From the NCBI RefSeq assembly GCF_027563315.1, contig NZ_JAMKBJ010000006.1, forward strand, positions 150,659-214,658: DNA of 64,000 nt, read 5' to 3'. The notes below the pieces were generated by a model. It saw only the letters and a list, made by a program, of their open reading frames with translations, had not been told where the DNA came from and did no database searches. The position numbers and the translations under genes are program-made. Within the stretch, counting starts at the first letter, position 1, and each line of letters begins with the position of its first letter. This DNA comes from Paenisporosarcina quisquiliarum (GTDB lineage: Bacteria; Bacillota; Bacilli; Bacillales_A; Planococcaceae). Below, piece by piece: positions 26,470 to 34,796 of the stretch.

Positions 26470-26648
26470 TGTCTAGTTGCGGAAGCCCAGCTCGCACCTC
26501 CGCTTGGGGCAACAGGATGTTGGTCATGAAGGCGTTCCGACACGATGTCGGGTTTTTAGCCTTCCTACCTAACCTCATTCGAAAACGTGTTTTCGATTCG
26601 GTCTTTCCACCGTCGGAGTCGAGCTAGAGTGGGCTCCTCCACTTTTCT
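26470..26648. repeat. Dispersed non-coding element with inverted ends
   Basis: The ends are imperfect inverted repeats: GAAGCCCAGCTCG near the left and CGAGCTAGAGTGGGCTCCTC near the right. The sequence GTCTAGTTGCGG...GAGCTAGAGTGGGCT...CCACTTTTCTAA matches, from memory, a repeat (GTCTAGCTGC...CTTCCGCTTTTCT) scattered through intergenic regions of many Bacillaceae. It is locally GC-rich compared with its surroundings and has several internal hairpins (CCGACACGATGTCGG, CGAAAACGTGTTTTCG). No ORF. Confidence 0.6.
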
Positions 26649-26650
26649 AA

Positions 26651-27313
26651 TTACCAAATGATTTCCCATTTGCGTTCTTCGGCTACTGCTTTCAGGCGGG
26701 CTTCAGGGCGGACTACTACGGGGTTGCCGACCATTTCCAGGACGGTGATGTCTGAAATGCTGTCGCCGTATGCCGAACTGTTTTCCCAATCGATATCTAA
26801 ACCTTCGAGTGCTTTGTCGATCATTTCGTTTTTACGTTCCCCTTGGATGTGGTAAATGCCATTGTCTGTATCAATGATCCCGTTACGAACTGGAATCTCT
26901 GTGCCGATGACATTGTGAATAGCATAGTCGCGGGTCACTTCGTTGAGCATCGGGGTAAATGCACCGGATACCAGCAGGACATGGTCTCCATCGATTAGAT
27001 GCTTCTGCAACCGTTCGACGACTTTAGAGTTAAGATCTTTGTTCATATCTCGGGACATATCCTCAAAATATTCCTCGATTTCACTTTGATGCATGCCTTT
27101 GAATGTGTCCAGATAGAGTTGCATGGATTTAGCTTTCATTTTGTTTTCAGGATATATTTTCATTTTATACGCAAGGTAGGGCTTCATTAAAGCTCGATAA
27201 AACGATTTATATTTTCTGGAATGGACAGGATGTTCCTTCATATAGTTCATCATTAATGTAAAAGTTTCTTGCGGGTATAGTGTCCCGTCAAAGTCAAAGA
27301 TTGCTACGCGCAT
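26651..27313 (-). CDS. HAD-superfamily (IB) phosphatase, SerB-like
   Basis: A 220-residue hydrolase with HAD motif I DFDGTLYP (7-14), motif II VSGAF (about 115), and motif IV GDSISD (about 183-188). The IB cap with helical segment 20-90 resembles phosphoserine-phosphatase-like and RsbU-independent HAD-IB proteins. The substrate is not determined. Monocistronic on the minus strand, directly after the dispersed element. Confidence 0.8.
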   Translation of the reverse strand: MRVAIFDFDGTLYPQETFTLMMNYMKEHPVHSRKYKSFYRALMKPYLAYKMKIYPENKMKAKSMQLYLDTFKGMHQSEIEEYFEDMSRDMNKDLNSKVVERLQKHLIDGDHVLLVSGAFTPMLNEVTRDYAIHNVIGTEIPVRNGIIDTDNGIYHIQGERKNEMIDKALEGLDIDWENSSAYGDSISDITVLEMVGNPVVVRPEARLKAVAEERKWEIIW

Positions 27314-27503
27314 TGTGTGATCACTCCTGTTCTGATAATTCTAGTTTATCATGAATTTCATGTATTGATGGAAAATTCTTAAATTACTCAGAGAGAGTAG
27401 CCACTTATAAAATGGAATTTAAATTCCACGGAGGGGCGTTAAGAAAAAAGGTTTGCGCTAGTTCACTGTGAACAAGTTCCAAGCAACAAACACTTTCTCA
27501 AGT

Positions 27504-27538
27504 TAAAAAAATCCCCATAACTCAATGAGTTATGGGGG
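27504..27538 (-). terminator. Rho-independent terminator
   Basis: Perfect palindrome CCCCATAACTCA-A-TGAGTTATGGGG followed by U-run on the minus strand, 8 bp past the stop of the ThDP enzyme gene. Confidence 0.9.
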
Positions 27539-27545
27539 CAATAAA

Positions 27546-29171
27546 TTATCCGCGTTTAAGCGTAGGAGGAATTTCTTCAGGATCCACCATAATTTCGATG
27601 ACAGTTGGACCTTTATTCGAATTAGCGAATATCAGGGCTTCTTCAACTTGTTGGGCGGTGAAACAGCGGAAAGAAGCTGCACCCAGAGATTCTCCGAAGA
27701 GACTTAAGTTGGCTGGGTATTCATAGACCGTTCCTACTGAACGACCCAAATTATAGCGCATCCCTTTATCGACCATATCGAGGCGTCCATTATTCAAGAC
27801 AATAAATGGAATTTGCAAGTCATGGCATACTGCTGCAGATATTTCGGTGCCGTGCATCATCATACAGCCGTCGCCAGTCAGGCAGGCGAGAGCTTGTTCT
27901 GGATTTGCAAATTTAGCACCAACCGCATAGCCAATGGCATGTCCCATTGTTCCGAAGACATCGTCCGCAAAGAATGTGCCTTCTTGTTCAATATCGAAAT
28001 GTTGAATCGCATAGAACGTATGGCTACCATCATCACCAAACAGGATGGTTTCCGCTGGCAGATGTTTGCGCATTAATTGGATGGCCGTTACAGCTGACAG
28101 TCTCTCTGTTGGAGAAGGAAGAATCTCAACTTCAGTTGTTTCTTTCTCCATGAAAGTTGTTGCTGCAATTTCTAAAAATGCTGGATCTAGTATTGCGCGT
28201 AAATTCGTTTTGGCGTCTCCAATGACAGGAAGGGTAGGAACAGGAAGCGACCGACCGATAAATGTAGGCTCTATATCGAACTGAATGACTTGTTCTGGCA
28301 TCATGTTCATTGTAAAGCCCGCTAACGTCATATCGGTTAGTTTTGTACCGATGACAAGTAACAAGTCTACGCCGTCATTTAAATAATCAGTTGCTGCTTG
28401 CGTTCCCCCAAGACCGAATGGACCAAGATGTCCAGGATGGTCTGTTCGAATGGAGCCTTTTCCGCCTGGTGTAGTAATAATTGGCACATTATATTGAAGT
28501 GATAGTTGGCTCACTTCTTCATAAGCCTGTGAAATATGAACACCTTTCCCAATAAACAGGAGAGGTTTTTTTGCTTTCTCCAACAATGATTTCACTTCCC
28601 CCATATAAGGAGAGATTGCAGGTTCCAATGCCGGAAGAGATAAATTAAATGGTTCGACTTCTTCCATTAATACATCAGCAGGGATGGATAAATGAACCGG
28701 TCCTCTTGTTCCAGTCAGTGCTTTTTGAAGTGCATGCTGGAAGTATACTTGGAACTGATCCGCTCGTTCGACTCTCGCACTGAAGAGTGTAACAGGTTCG
28801 AACATTTTTACGAGATCGGTTCCAAAGATACTTGAATCCTGACCCATTGCACGTCCTGAGTCTTTTACTGAAGGGTGTCCGGTAATGAAAAGTACTGGCA
28901 GATGATAAGCTTTTGCTTGTCCGGCTGCAGTGATTAAGTTCGTTCCGCCTGGTCCTGAAGTGCCGATAGCAACGCCAAGTGTATTGTTTTGGCGTGAAAA
29001 GCCTCCAGCCATAAAGCCGGCACCCGACTCGTGTCTGCTTAATATAAATTCAATTTCGTTCTTTTCCATTGCAAGAAGAAGCGGGACAACCGCTTTACCG
29101 GGAATACCGAATGCGTGAGTTACTTGAAATGATTTTAAATGCTCGACCAATAATGATGCGACTGATTTCAT
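27546..29171 (-). CDS. Thiamine-diphosphate-dependent enzyme, acetolactate synthase-like
   Basis: A 541-residue enzyme of the IlvB/acetolactate-synthase superfamily. The catalytic glutamate lies in SRHESGAGFMAGG (about 45-57); the ThDP/Mg motif GDGCMMMHGTEIS...IPFIVLNN is at about 430-460, and TFFADDVFGTMGHAIGYAVGAK is typical. Reaction likely a pyruvate or 2-oxoacid decarboxylation/carboligation; the exact substrate is open. Its ATG overlaps the stop of the upstream GGDEF-EAL gene by 4 nt (ATGA), so the two are translationally coupled. Terminator right after the stop. Confidence 0.85.
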   Translation of the reverse strand: MKSVASLLVEHLKSFQVTHAFGIPGKAVVPLLLAMEKNEIEFILSRHESGAGFMAGGFSRQNNTLGVAIGTSGPGGTNLITAAGQAKAYHLPVLFITGHPSVKDSGRAMGQDSSIFGTDLVKMFEPVTLFSARVERADQFQVYFQHALQKALTGTRGPVHLSIPADVLMEEVEPFNLSLPALEPAISPYMGEVKSLLEKAKKPLLFIGKGVHISQAYEEVSQLSLQYNVPIITTPGGKGSIRTDHPGHLGPFGLGGTQAATDYLNDGVDLLLVIGTKLTDMTLAGFTMNMMPEQVIQFDIEPTFIGRSLPVPTLPVIGDAKTNLRAILDPAFLEIAATTFMEKETTEVEILPSPTERLSAVTAIQLMRKHLPAETILFGDDGSHTFYAIQHFDIEQEGTFFADDVFGTMGHAIGYAVGAKFANPEQALACLTGDGCMMMHGTEISAAVCHDLQIPFIVLNNGRLDMVDKGMRYNLGRSVGTVYEYPANLSLFGESLGAASFRCFTAQQVEEALIFANSNKGPTVIEIMVDPEEIPPTLKRG

Positions 29172-31429
29172 GGATGAATGACACCTCTAGATGAATTGAA
29201 TTCATATTTTTTTTCGAGATCGCTAGCAGATAACGGTTTGCTGTAATAGTAACCTTGTATTTCGTCACATTTTAAATTTTCAAGGAAGTGTAGCTGTTCT
29301 TCTGTTTCGACGCCTTCTGCAATCACTTTTAGGTTCAAAGCATGGGCGATGGATATGATGGTGCTTACGATTTGAGCATCTTTCGGTCCATTCATCATGT
29401 CTCGAACGAAGCTTCGGTCGATTTTCAATCGATGAATATGGAAGTTCTTCAAGTAATTTAGAGAACTGAAACCCGTACCAAAGTCATCGATAGCAATTTG
29501 TATGCCTAGTTCATGCAATTCTTCCAAAATCGAAGTGGAACGAACGACATCCATCGTCATGGATTCGGTGATTTCTAGTTCTAAGCCGTGCGGTGCAAGA
29601 CCTGTTTCTTGCAAGACTTGTTTGACTTTATCCACAAGACGTTGCTTTAAAAACTCCTGAGGAGACAAGTTAATGGATAGTTTAAGTGTAGTCAGGCCTT
29701 GGTCGTGCCATTTTTTCATCTGACGGCATCCGTGATTGAGAACCCATTCTCCAAGGTGCACCATCAATCCCATTTCTTCAGCCAGTGGAATGAAATCTGC
29801 TGGAGGAATAAGTCCGAGTTCGGGATGATTCCAGCGTAATAAGGCTTCCACGCCCACAACTTGATTAGTATGCAAGTCAATTTGCGGTTGGTAATGAAGC
29901 ATTAGGTCGTTATTTTTTATGGCTAATTCGAGCTCAGATTCTAGCGTGAGCTTCTTGAGAGACTCCTCATTCATATCCGAATTGTAGATGCAGTACCCAT
30001 TTTTTCCTTGGTCTTTTGCGCGGTACATAGCCGTATCGGCATGAAGGAAAAGGGTGTTAATATCGGTTCCGTCATTTGGATACAGGGCGATTCCAATACT
30101 CGTACTTACATGAAACTCAAGGTTTTGAAGGAAAAATGGCTTACGAACGACTTCAATGATATCGTCCGCCATTTTTTTCACTTCTTCAAGAGAATTAAAG
30201 TCAGCCAAGGCGATTGTAAATTCATCGCCACCCATGCGAAACAGTTTTCCTTTTTCGAGTAAATAATCATTCAGCCGTTGTGCGATTTCAACAAGTAACG
30301 TATCGCCTTTTGCATGACCTAACGTATCATTAATTAATTTAAAACGATCAAGATCGAGCAGGAAGACGGCCAACGAAATGTCTTTGCCTTTTGCTGAATT
30401 CAGAATGCCATTTACATAATTATGGAAATAGCGTCTATTAGGCAATGTTGTTAAATCGTCATGATGTGCGTGATGTTGCATAAGTAATTGATTTTCATAG
30501 CGTTCGGTTATATCACGGAAGCTGCAGACTGTGCCAATGAAATATTGATTGACACTATAAATTGGACGACCGTCAAATAAGCAAATGGTTTCTTTAACCG
30601 CATTTGGTTTCTGGAATTTCACTTCAACATCAGAAAAACTTTCTTTCGTCTGGATGATTTTTTCAATCCAGTCATCAAGAATTGCCAGTTCAGATGCAGG
30701 TTTTTTAAGGACATCCTTACGTTTCAATCCCGTCAGTTTTTCTGCATATGGATTAAATTCCATAATCCGACCATATTGATCCGTCAAAATCATGGCAGTA
30801 TGTGAGGATTCTGTTAACACTTGATTCAGCACATTCAAATCTTTGTTTTGTTCTTGCAATTGTATTTCACGTTCAATACTCGTTCCGACAATCGAAAGCA
30901 ATGAAAGGAGCAAAGGATCTTCAAAGTTCAAAGCAGTCATAATGGAAACTGTTCCGAGAGTGCCATTCGTACGGTGATCTTTAAAAGGCACAGAATAACA
31001 AGCCGATTGGCAGAGGAAATTATGATAGTGCTGAGAACCTACTACTTCAACCGGTAGATTATGGTTTAATGCAAGGCTGATACAATTGGTTCCATTGTAA
31101 TTTTCAGTAAACTGAACCCCTGGTCTAAAGCCAAGCTGTTGAATCACATCTTTGATCGTGTTGTCACCTTCGATATACGTAATGATACCTTGATGATCAG
31201 TAACAACAATCAAAAGAGGTGTTCCTTTCACCATTTTCAAAAATTCTGGAATGAAAAATTCAACTACTTTTAAAACTTCTTTATTCTCTCTTTGAATTTG
31301 GTGAAGTTGTTCCTGGCTAATCTCAATTGGATCCGGAATTATGGTCGGATCCAATCCCCATTTTTCACACCTGAGTTTGGACTCCTCGATTAGCTGGCGA
31401 TTTAATTGTTGTGCGGGCATTCGTATCAC
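29168..31429 (-). CDS. AcoR-type sensor fused to PAS-GGDEF-EAL
   Basis: A 753-residue soluble protein. Residues about 10-195 match the N-terminal ligand-binding region of AcoR-type activators (EESKLRCEKWGLDP; NGTNCISLALN, PVEVVGSQHYHNFLCQSACYSVPFKD), including the GAF domain, but without the AAA+ part. A PAS domain (about 200-310), GGDEF (400-404, intact) and EAL (528-530, with DDFGTGFSS and AEGVETEE) follow, so both synthesis and degradation of c-di-GMP are possible; no RxxD site is seen. AcoR senses acetoin in B. subtilis. The coupled downstream gene is acetolactate-synthase-like, which links sensor and enzyme chemically. Confidence 0.85.
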   Translation of the reverse strand: MIRMPAQQLNRQLIEESKLRCEKWGLDPTIIPDPIEISQEQLHQIQRENKEVLKVVEFFIPEFLKMVKGTPLLIVVTDHQGIITYIEGDNTIKDVIQQLGFRPGVQFTENYNGTNCISLALNHNLPVEVVGSQHYHNFLCQSACYSVPFKDHRTNGTLGTVSIMTALNFEDPLLLSLLSIVGTSIEREIQLQEQNKDLNVLNQVLTESSHTAMILTDQYGRIMEFNPYAEKLTGLKRKDVLKKPASELAILDDWIEKIIQTKESFSDVEVKFQKPNAVKETICLFDGRPIYSVNQYFIGTVCSFRDITERYENQLLMQHHAHHDDLTTLPNRRYFHNYVNGILNSAKGKDISLAVFLLDLDRFKLINDTLGHAKGDTLLVEIAQRLNDYLLEKGKLFRMGGDEFTIALADFNSLEEVKKMADDIIEVVRKPFFLQNLEFHVSTSIGIALYPNDGTDINTLFLHADTAMYRAKDQGKNGYCIYNSDMNEESLKKLTLESELELAIKNNDLMLHYQPQIDLHTNQVVGVEALLRWNHPELGLIPPADFIPLAEEMGLMVHLGEWVLNHGCRQMKKWHDQGLTTLKLSINLSPQEFLKQRLVDKVKQVLQETGLAPHGLELEITESMTMDVVRSTSILEELHELGIQIAIDDFGTGFSSLNYLKNFHIHRLKIDRSFVRDMMNGPKDAQIVSTIISIAHALNLKVIAEGVETEEQLHFLENLKCDEIQGYYYSKPLSASDLEKKYEFNSSRGVIHP

Positions 31430-31742
31430 CTCTTTATAATAAATTATTGCGGAATTTTAAGGGAATAATTGATATTTTTACAATATATAACATTATTTTT
31501 GTATTATAGTAGCTTGTTCTACATTATATTATAGTAGATAAAAGGTGATTTTACCTACCTAATTATGAATAAAGTCGAATAAAGTCGAAAAAAACAATTA
31601 AATTTGTTGTTATATTATAATAAAGTTTTCTCTAATTTTGATGTGATATATTTTTGACTAGTCTAATAACAACATTAGAGTTGACGGTAGAATGATAGAT
31701 AGGGTTAGATAGTAAAGTATGTTGAAAGAGAAGAGGAATATT
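31430..31742. promoter_or_regulatory. Divergent promoter region
   Basis: A very AT-rich 313-bp gap between two divergent genes. Visible elements: a tandem ATAAAGTCGA at about 31569 and 31579, a wide inverted repeat CTCTAAT (31630) / ATTAGAG (31674) and a -35-like TTGACG at 31681. These could control the MFS pump, but no regulator gene is adjacent. Confidence 0.3.
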
Positions 31743-32924
31743 ATGCAGCCAGATCAACGAAAAAAAATAATTGTTCTCATGATAAATATGTTTATAGCAA
31801 TCGGGAGTTTTGGGATTATCATTCCAATTTTACCCGCTTATCTCATGTCAATCGGTGAAGGGGGCATGGCGGCAGGACTAATGATTGCCATTTTTGCAGG
31901 AGCACAGTTCGTCATGTCACCGATTGCCGGTAAATGGGCAGATCAGGTTGGGCGTCGCAAGATGATTATTGCAGGTCTAAGCGGCTTAACACTTTCCATG
32001 TTTGTGTTTTATTATTCGGATTCAATTTGGATTCTGTACACATCGCGCGTGATCGGTGGTATTGGAGCAGCCTTACTAATTCCTGCGATTTTCGCCTATG
32101 TAGCGGATATCACGACGATGGATCAACGCGCGAAAGGAAATAGCTACATTTCCGCAGCGATGTCACTAGGTATCGTAATCGGACCAGGCATCGGCGGATT
32201 TTTGGCAGATTATGACTTAAAGCTCCCATTGCTCGTATCTGCATTGGTTTCTTTGGTCTCTGTTATATTCTCTGTCATTGTATTAAAGGAAAGCAGGGAA
32301 GCGGGAGAAGACGTAGGACCGGTCAAACAGGAACCAATGGTGAAAAAACTCGCGCAGTCTGTACACAAGCCATACTTCATTCCGCTGGTCATTACACTCG
32401 TCATGAGCTTTGGTTTGATGGCATATGAGTCGGTCTTAGGCCTGTTTGTTGATAATCAATTTGGTGCCACGCCAAAACAGATCGCGGTGATGGTGACGTC
32501 AACAGGAATCGTAAGTGTTGTCATGCAATTACTGGTAGTGGATCGTCTTGTTCGCCGATTTGGTGAAGGCGTAATACTAAATTTCTTTATTGCGCTGACC
32601 GCTGTGTGTTTCTTCCTATCTTTATTTGCTTCCACGTATGTACTGTTCTTTATGATTACGTTGGTTGTATTTTTAGCGACATCCATCTTACGACCGGTAT
32701 TGAATACACTTATATCGAAGCTTGCCGGAAATGAGCAAGGTTTCGCAATGGGCATGAACAACGCCTATATGAGCATTGGAAATGTAGTAGGCCCGCTCCT
32801 TGCAGGTGTCTTATACGACGTTAATATTCTGTATCCATTCCTGCTAGGTTTTGTCGTGCTGGGAATTACAATCTTAGTGAGTGTTGTGTGGCAGAGGAAA
32901 AAAGCAATTGTGTTTGTGGATTGA
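31743..32924 (+). CDS. MFS multidrug-type efflux transporter
   Basis: A 393-residue protein with twelve membrane helices. MFS motif A GKWADQVGRRK lies in loop 2-3 (about 65-75) and the antiporter motif C-like GIVIGPGIGGFLAD in TM5, which points to a drug/proton antiporter of the NorA/Bmr group. The substrate is unknown. ATG 31743 is preferred (AAGAGGAA 6 nt upstream) over ATG 31719. Confidence 0.8.
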   Translation: MQPDQRKKIIVLMINMFIAIGSFGIIIPILPAYLMSIGEGGMAAGLMIAIFAGAQFVMSPIAGKWADQVGRRKMIIAGLSGLTLSMFVFYYSDSIWILYTSRVIGGIGAALLIPAIFAYVADITTMDQRAKGNSYISAAMSLGIVIGPGIGGFLADYDLKLPLLVSALVSLVSVIFSVIVLKESREAGEDVGPVKQEPMVKKLAQSVHKPYFIPLVITLVMSFGLMAYESVLGLFVDNQFGATPKQIAVMVTSTGIVSVVMQLLVVDRLVRRFGEGVILNFFIALTAVCFFLSLFASTYVLFFMITLVVFLATSILRPVLNTLISKLAGNEQGFAMGMNNAYMSIGNVVGPLLAGVLYDVNILYPFLLGFVVLGITILVSVVWQRKKAIVFVD

Positions 32925-32942
32925 CTTTTTGGAGTGTAGAGA

Positions 32943-33150
32943 TTTCGTTGGACAACTGGGATGTTTCGTTGGACAATATGAAAATTTCGTTGGACATATC
33001 TCGAATTTCGTTGGAATCACGAGATAAAGAGCTTTTGAATTACCCCGCCTGCTGATGCTTGGCGGGTTTTTTGATGGGAGAGAGGACATTTCGTTGAACG
33101 AATTAAGAGTTTCGTTGGACAAATCTCAAGTTTCGTTGGAATAGGAGACA
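32943..33150. repeat. Phased TTTCGTTGGAC repeat array (A), 21-bp period
   Basis: TTTCGTTGG words begin at 32943, 32964, 32985 and 33006, then, after a hairpin (CCCGCC...GGCGGG, 33044-33066, with T-run), at 33089, 33110 and 33131. Every step within a block is exactly 21 bp. The hairpin is the terminator of the MFS gene and sits between the two blocks. Confidence 0.9.
33043..33073 (+). terminator. Rho-independent terminator of the MFS gene
   Basis: Stem CCCCGCCTGC / GCTTGGCGGGTTTTTT, embedded between two blocks of the TTTCGTTGGAC array. Confidence 0.75.
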
Positions 33151-33226
33151 ATCACAAACAGATAAAACTTTTGGCAGCAGCCAAAAGCAGTAAATGGATT
33201 TTTAAATATTAATAGAGAATTAAAAG

Positions 33227-33260
33227 GGCAGCCGAAATTGTATCTTCGGCTGCCTATTTT
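33227..33260. terminator. Terminator hairpin next to the NERD gene
   Basis: Stem GGCAGCCGAA / TTCGGCTGCC just beyond the NERD stop; an almost identical hairpin lies at 34756. Confidence 0.7.
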
Positions 33261-34232
33261 CTATAGTCTGGTAGACGAATCTTTAGTTAACCAAAAGGAT
33301 TGGGATAGTGTATAGCATCGGTTTTTGTGTGCGTTCAATCGATTCAGATTGAGATTGGTCAAGATATGGTTGGCTGCAAATTTGTCTTTTAGTTCGAGAT
33401 AGTGGATGCATTCCCTGTTTGTGATGGTGTTTTTAAAAAGGTAAAACCATTCCTCGATTGCTTGTTGTTGCATGAGTTTGGTTGAGATTTTACATGTCGG
33501 ACAGTGTTTTTTGTTCATTATTTTAAGATGACAGTTTGGACATATTAAGCCCTTTCGAATGTGTGTCTGATCTAGATGAATGGTCTGGGCGAGAGGTTTT
33601 GGCATAAATTCGGTAGATTTCGAAGTGATTTTTCCAAGCAAACGATGAAATGTACTCGAGGTAATGACGTCGGACATTTCGTTATACTCATCGATGTGAT
33701 CAGTTATATCGCAACCCATTGTGATTTTAGCGAACTCTGGTGGTTGAGCAATATGTGTTTTGGAGTAAGCGAATACGATTAAGCCTTTGACCGGAATATT
33801 TACTTTAGATTGTTTCAGGAGGATTTGGAGTTTTTTGATGTGTCTTTTAAGTTGTTGTTCGGGACATTTGTAAGTAGTAATTGCTCCATCCAGTTCTCGA
33901 ACGAGCTGGTAAGGATTTCGTTGAAAGAAAACTTTCCCTTTAATATTTTTTATCTCTAGGACAGCTATGTATTTTTGGGTGATTATCAGGGTGTCTATTT
34001 GGAGGTATAAATTATCGTTGATGGGAATGTGAATGTCTTTAAGAATAGCATGATTTTTTGGAAATGAGACTTGCTTTAAGAAGTTATCCACGTAGCATTC
34101 TCCGTAATATCCGGCTTCCATCTGCTTAATTTTTGATTTGATTTCTAAATGAAGGGGGTGGTTTAAGGAGACTCGGTGAAGAAGTCGTTTATAGATTTGT
34201 ATTGTTTTGGGTGGAATACGCTGTGTATCGAT
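33261..34232 (-). CDS. NERD-domain protein with an apparent ATC start
   Basis: A nuclease-related-domain protein. NERD core: GYYGECYVDNFL (start), LQIDTLIITQKYIAVLEIKNIKG with the PD-(D/E)XK-like D...E-K, then a zinc ribbon CPNCHLKI...CPTCK and a C-terminal helical part; about 323 residues from ATC. The first ATG (34121) would cut off the conserved family N-terminus (TIQIYKRLLHRVSLNHPLH). That N-terminus is encoded in the same frame upstream without any ATG, GTG or TTG; a TAA closes the frame just above. ATC 34232 lies 6 nt after a perfect AAAGGAGGA. Either ATC is the start or the start codon has mutated. Flanked by two related repeat arrays. Confidence 0.7.
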   Translation of the reverse strand: MDTQRIPPKTIQIYKRLLHRVSLNHPLHLEIKSKIKQMEAGYYGECYVDNFLKQVSFPKNHAILKDIHIPINDNLYLQIDTLIITQKYIAVLEIKNIKGKVFFQRNPYQLVRELDGAITTYKCPEQQLKRHIKKLQILLKQSKVNIPVKGLIVFAYSKTHIAQPPEFAKITMGCDITDHIDEYNEMSDVITSSTFHRLLGKITSKSTEFMPKPLAQTIHLDQTHIRKGLICPNCHLKIMNKKHCPTCKISTKLMQQQAIEEWFYLFKNTITNRECIHYLELKDKFAANHILTNLNLNRLNAHKNRCYTLSQSFWLTKDSSTRL

Positions 34233-34357
34233 AGAGATCCTCCTTTAGTCGACTTAGTTGATTTAGTTAGTTTGAAAATAGCATATTCACTATGAGAAAT
34301 GCAAATTAATGGAAGAACGAATTTATGAACTAAAAACTTGGTTGTACGAGTTAAGAG

Positions 34358-34670
34358 TTTCGTTGGACAATTGGGCTATTTCGTTGGACAAAGCGCGAAT
34401 TTCGTTGGACTCGCTAAATCTAGAGCATTAGAATGGCCCCACACGCTGAAGCTTGATGGGTTTTTTGATGAGAGAGCGGTCATTTCGTTGGACAAATCTC
34501 AAGTTTCGTTGGAATCGCTAAATCAAGAGCATTAGAAGAGCCACGCGAGCTAACGCTTGGCGGGTATCTTGATGTGATAGCAGTCATTTCGTTGCACGAT
34601 TCCAAAGTTTCGTTGGACGATATAAAGATTTCGTTGGACAATTCCAGAGTTTCGTTGGAATCGGAGAATT
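34358..34670. repeat. Phased TTTCGTTGGAC repeat array (B), 21-bp period
   Basis: TTTCGTTGG words begin at 34358, 34379 and 34400; 34483 and 34504; 34587, 34608, 34629 and 34650. All steps within blocks are exactly 21 bp. Blocks are separated by variants of a hairpin module (CGCTAAATC-AGAGCATTAGAA ... GGCGGG). The array and the following CACAAACAGA...CTTTTGGC...GCAGCCGAAATTGTAT sequence are related to array A on the other side of the NERD gene. Confidence 0.9.
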
Positions 34671-34754
34671 TCAAACGATGGCTGTCACAAACAGAAAAAG
34701 CTTTTGGCCAGCCAAAAGCAGTATATGGATTTGTGAAGTATTAAATAGAAAGAA

Positions 34755-34790
34755 GGGCAGCCGAAATTGTATGTTCGGCTGCCTGTTTTC
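34755..34790 (-). terminator. Terminator hairpin of metNIQ
   Basis: Stem GGGCAGCCGAA / TTCGGCTGCC; near-copy of the hairpin at 33227, just past the metQ stop. Confidence 0.7.
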
Positions 34791-34796
34791 ATTGTA

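Noticed and set aside
34480..34674. Minus-strand ORF over the TTTCGTTGGAC array giving heptad-like peptides (SNETLES..SNE)
   Set aside because: The peptide repeat is a by-product of the 21-bp DNA period; there is no ribosome site, other arrays have different words, and one array has a 20-bp period that cannot keep frame.
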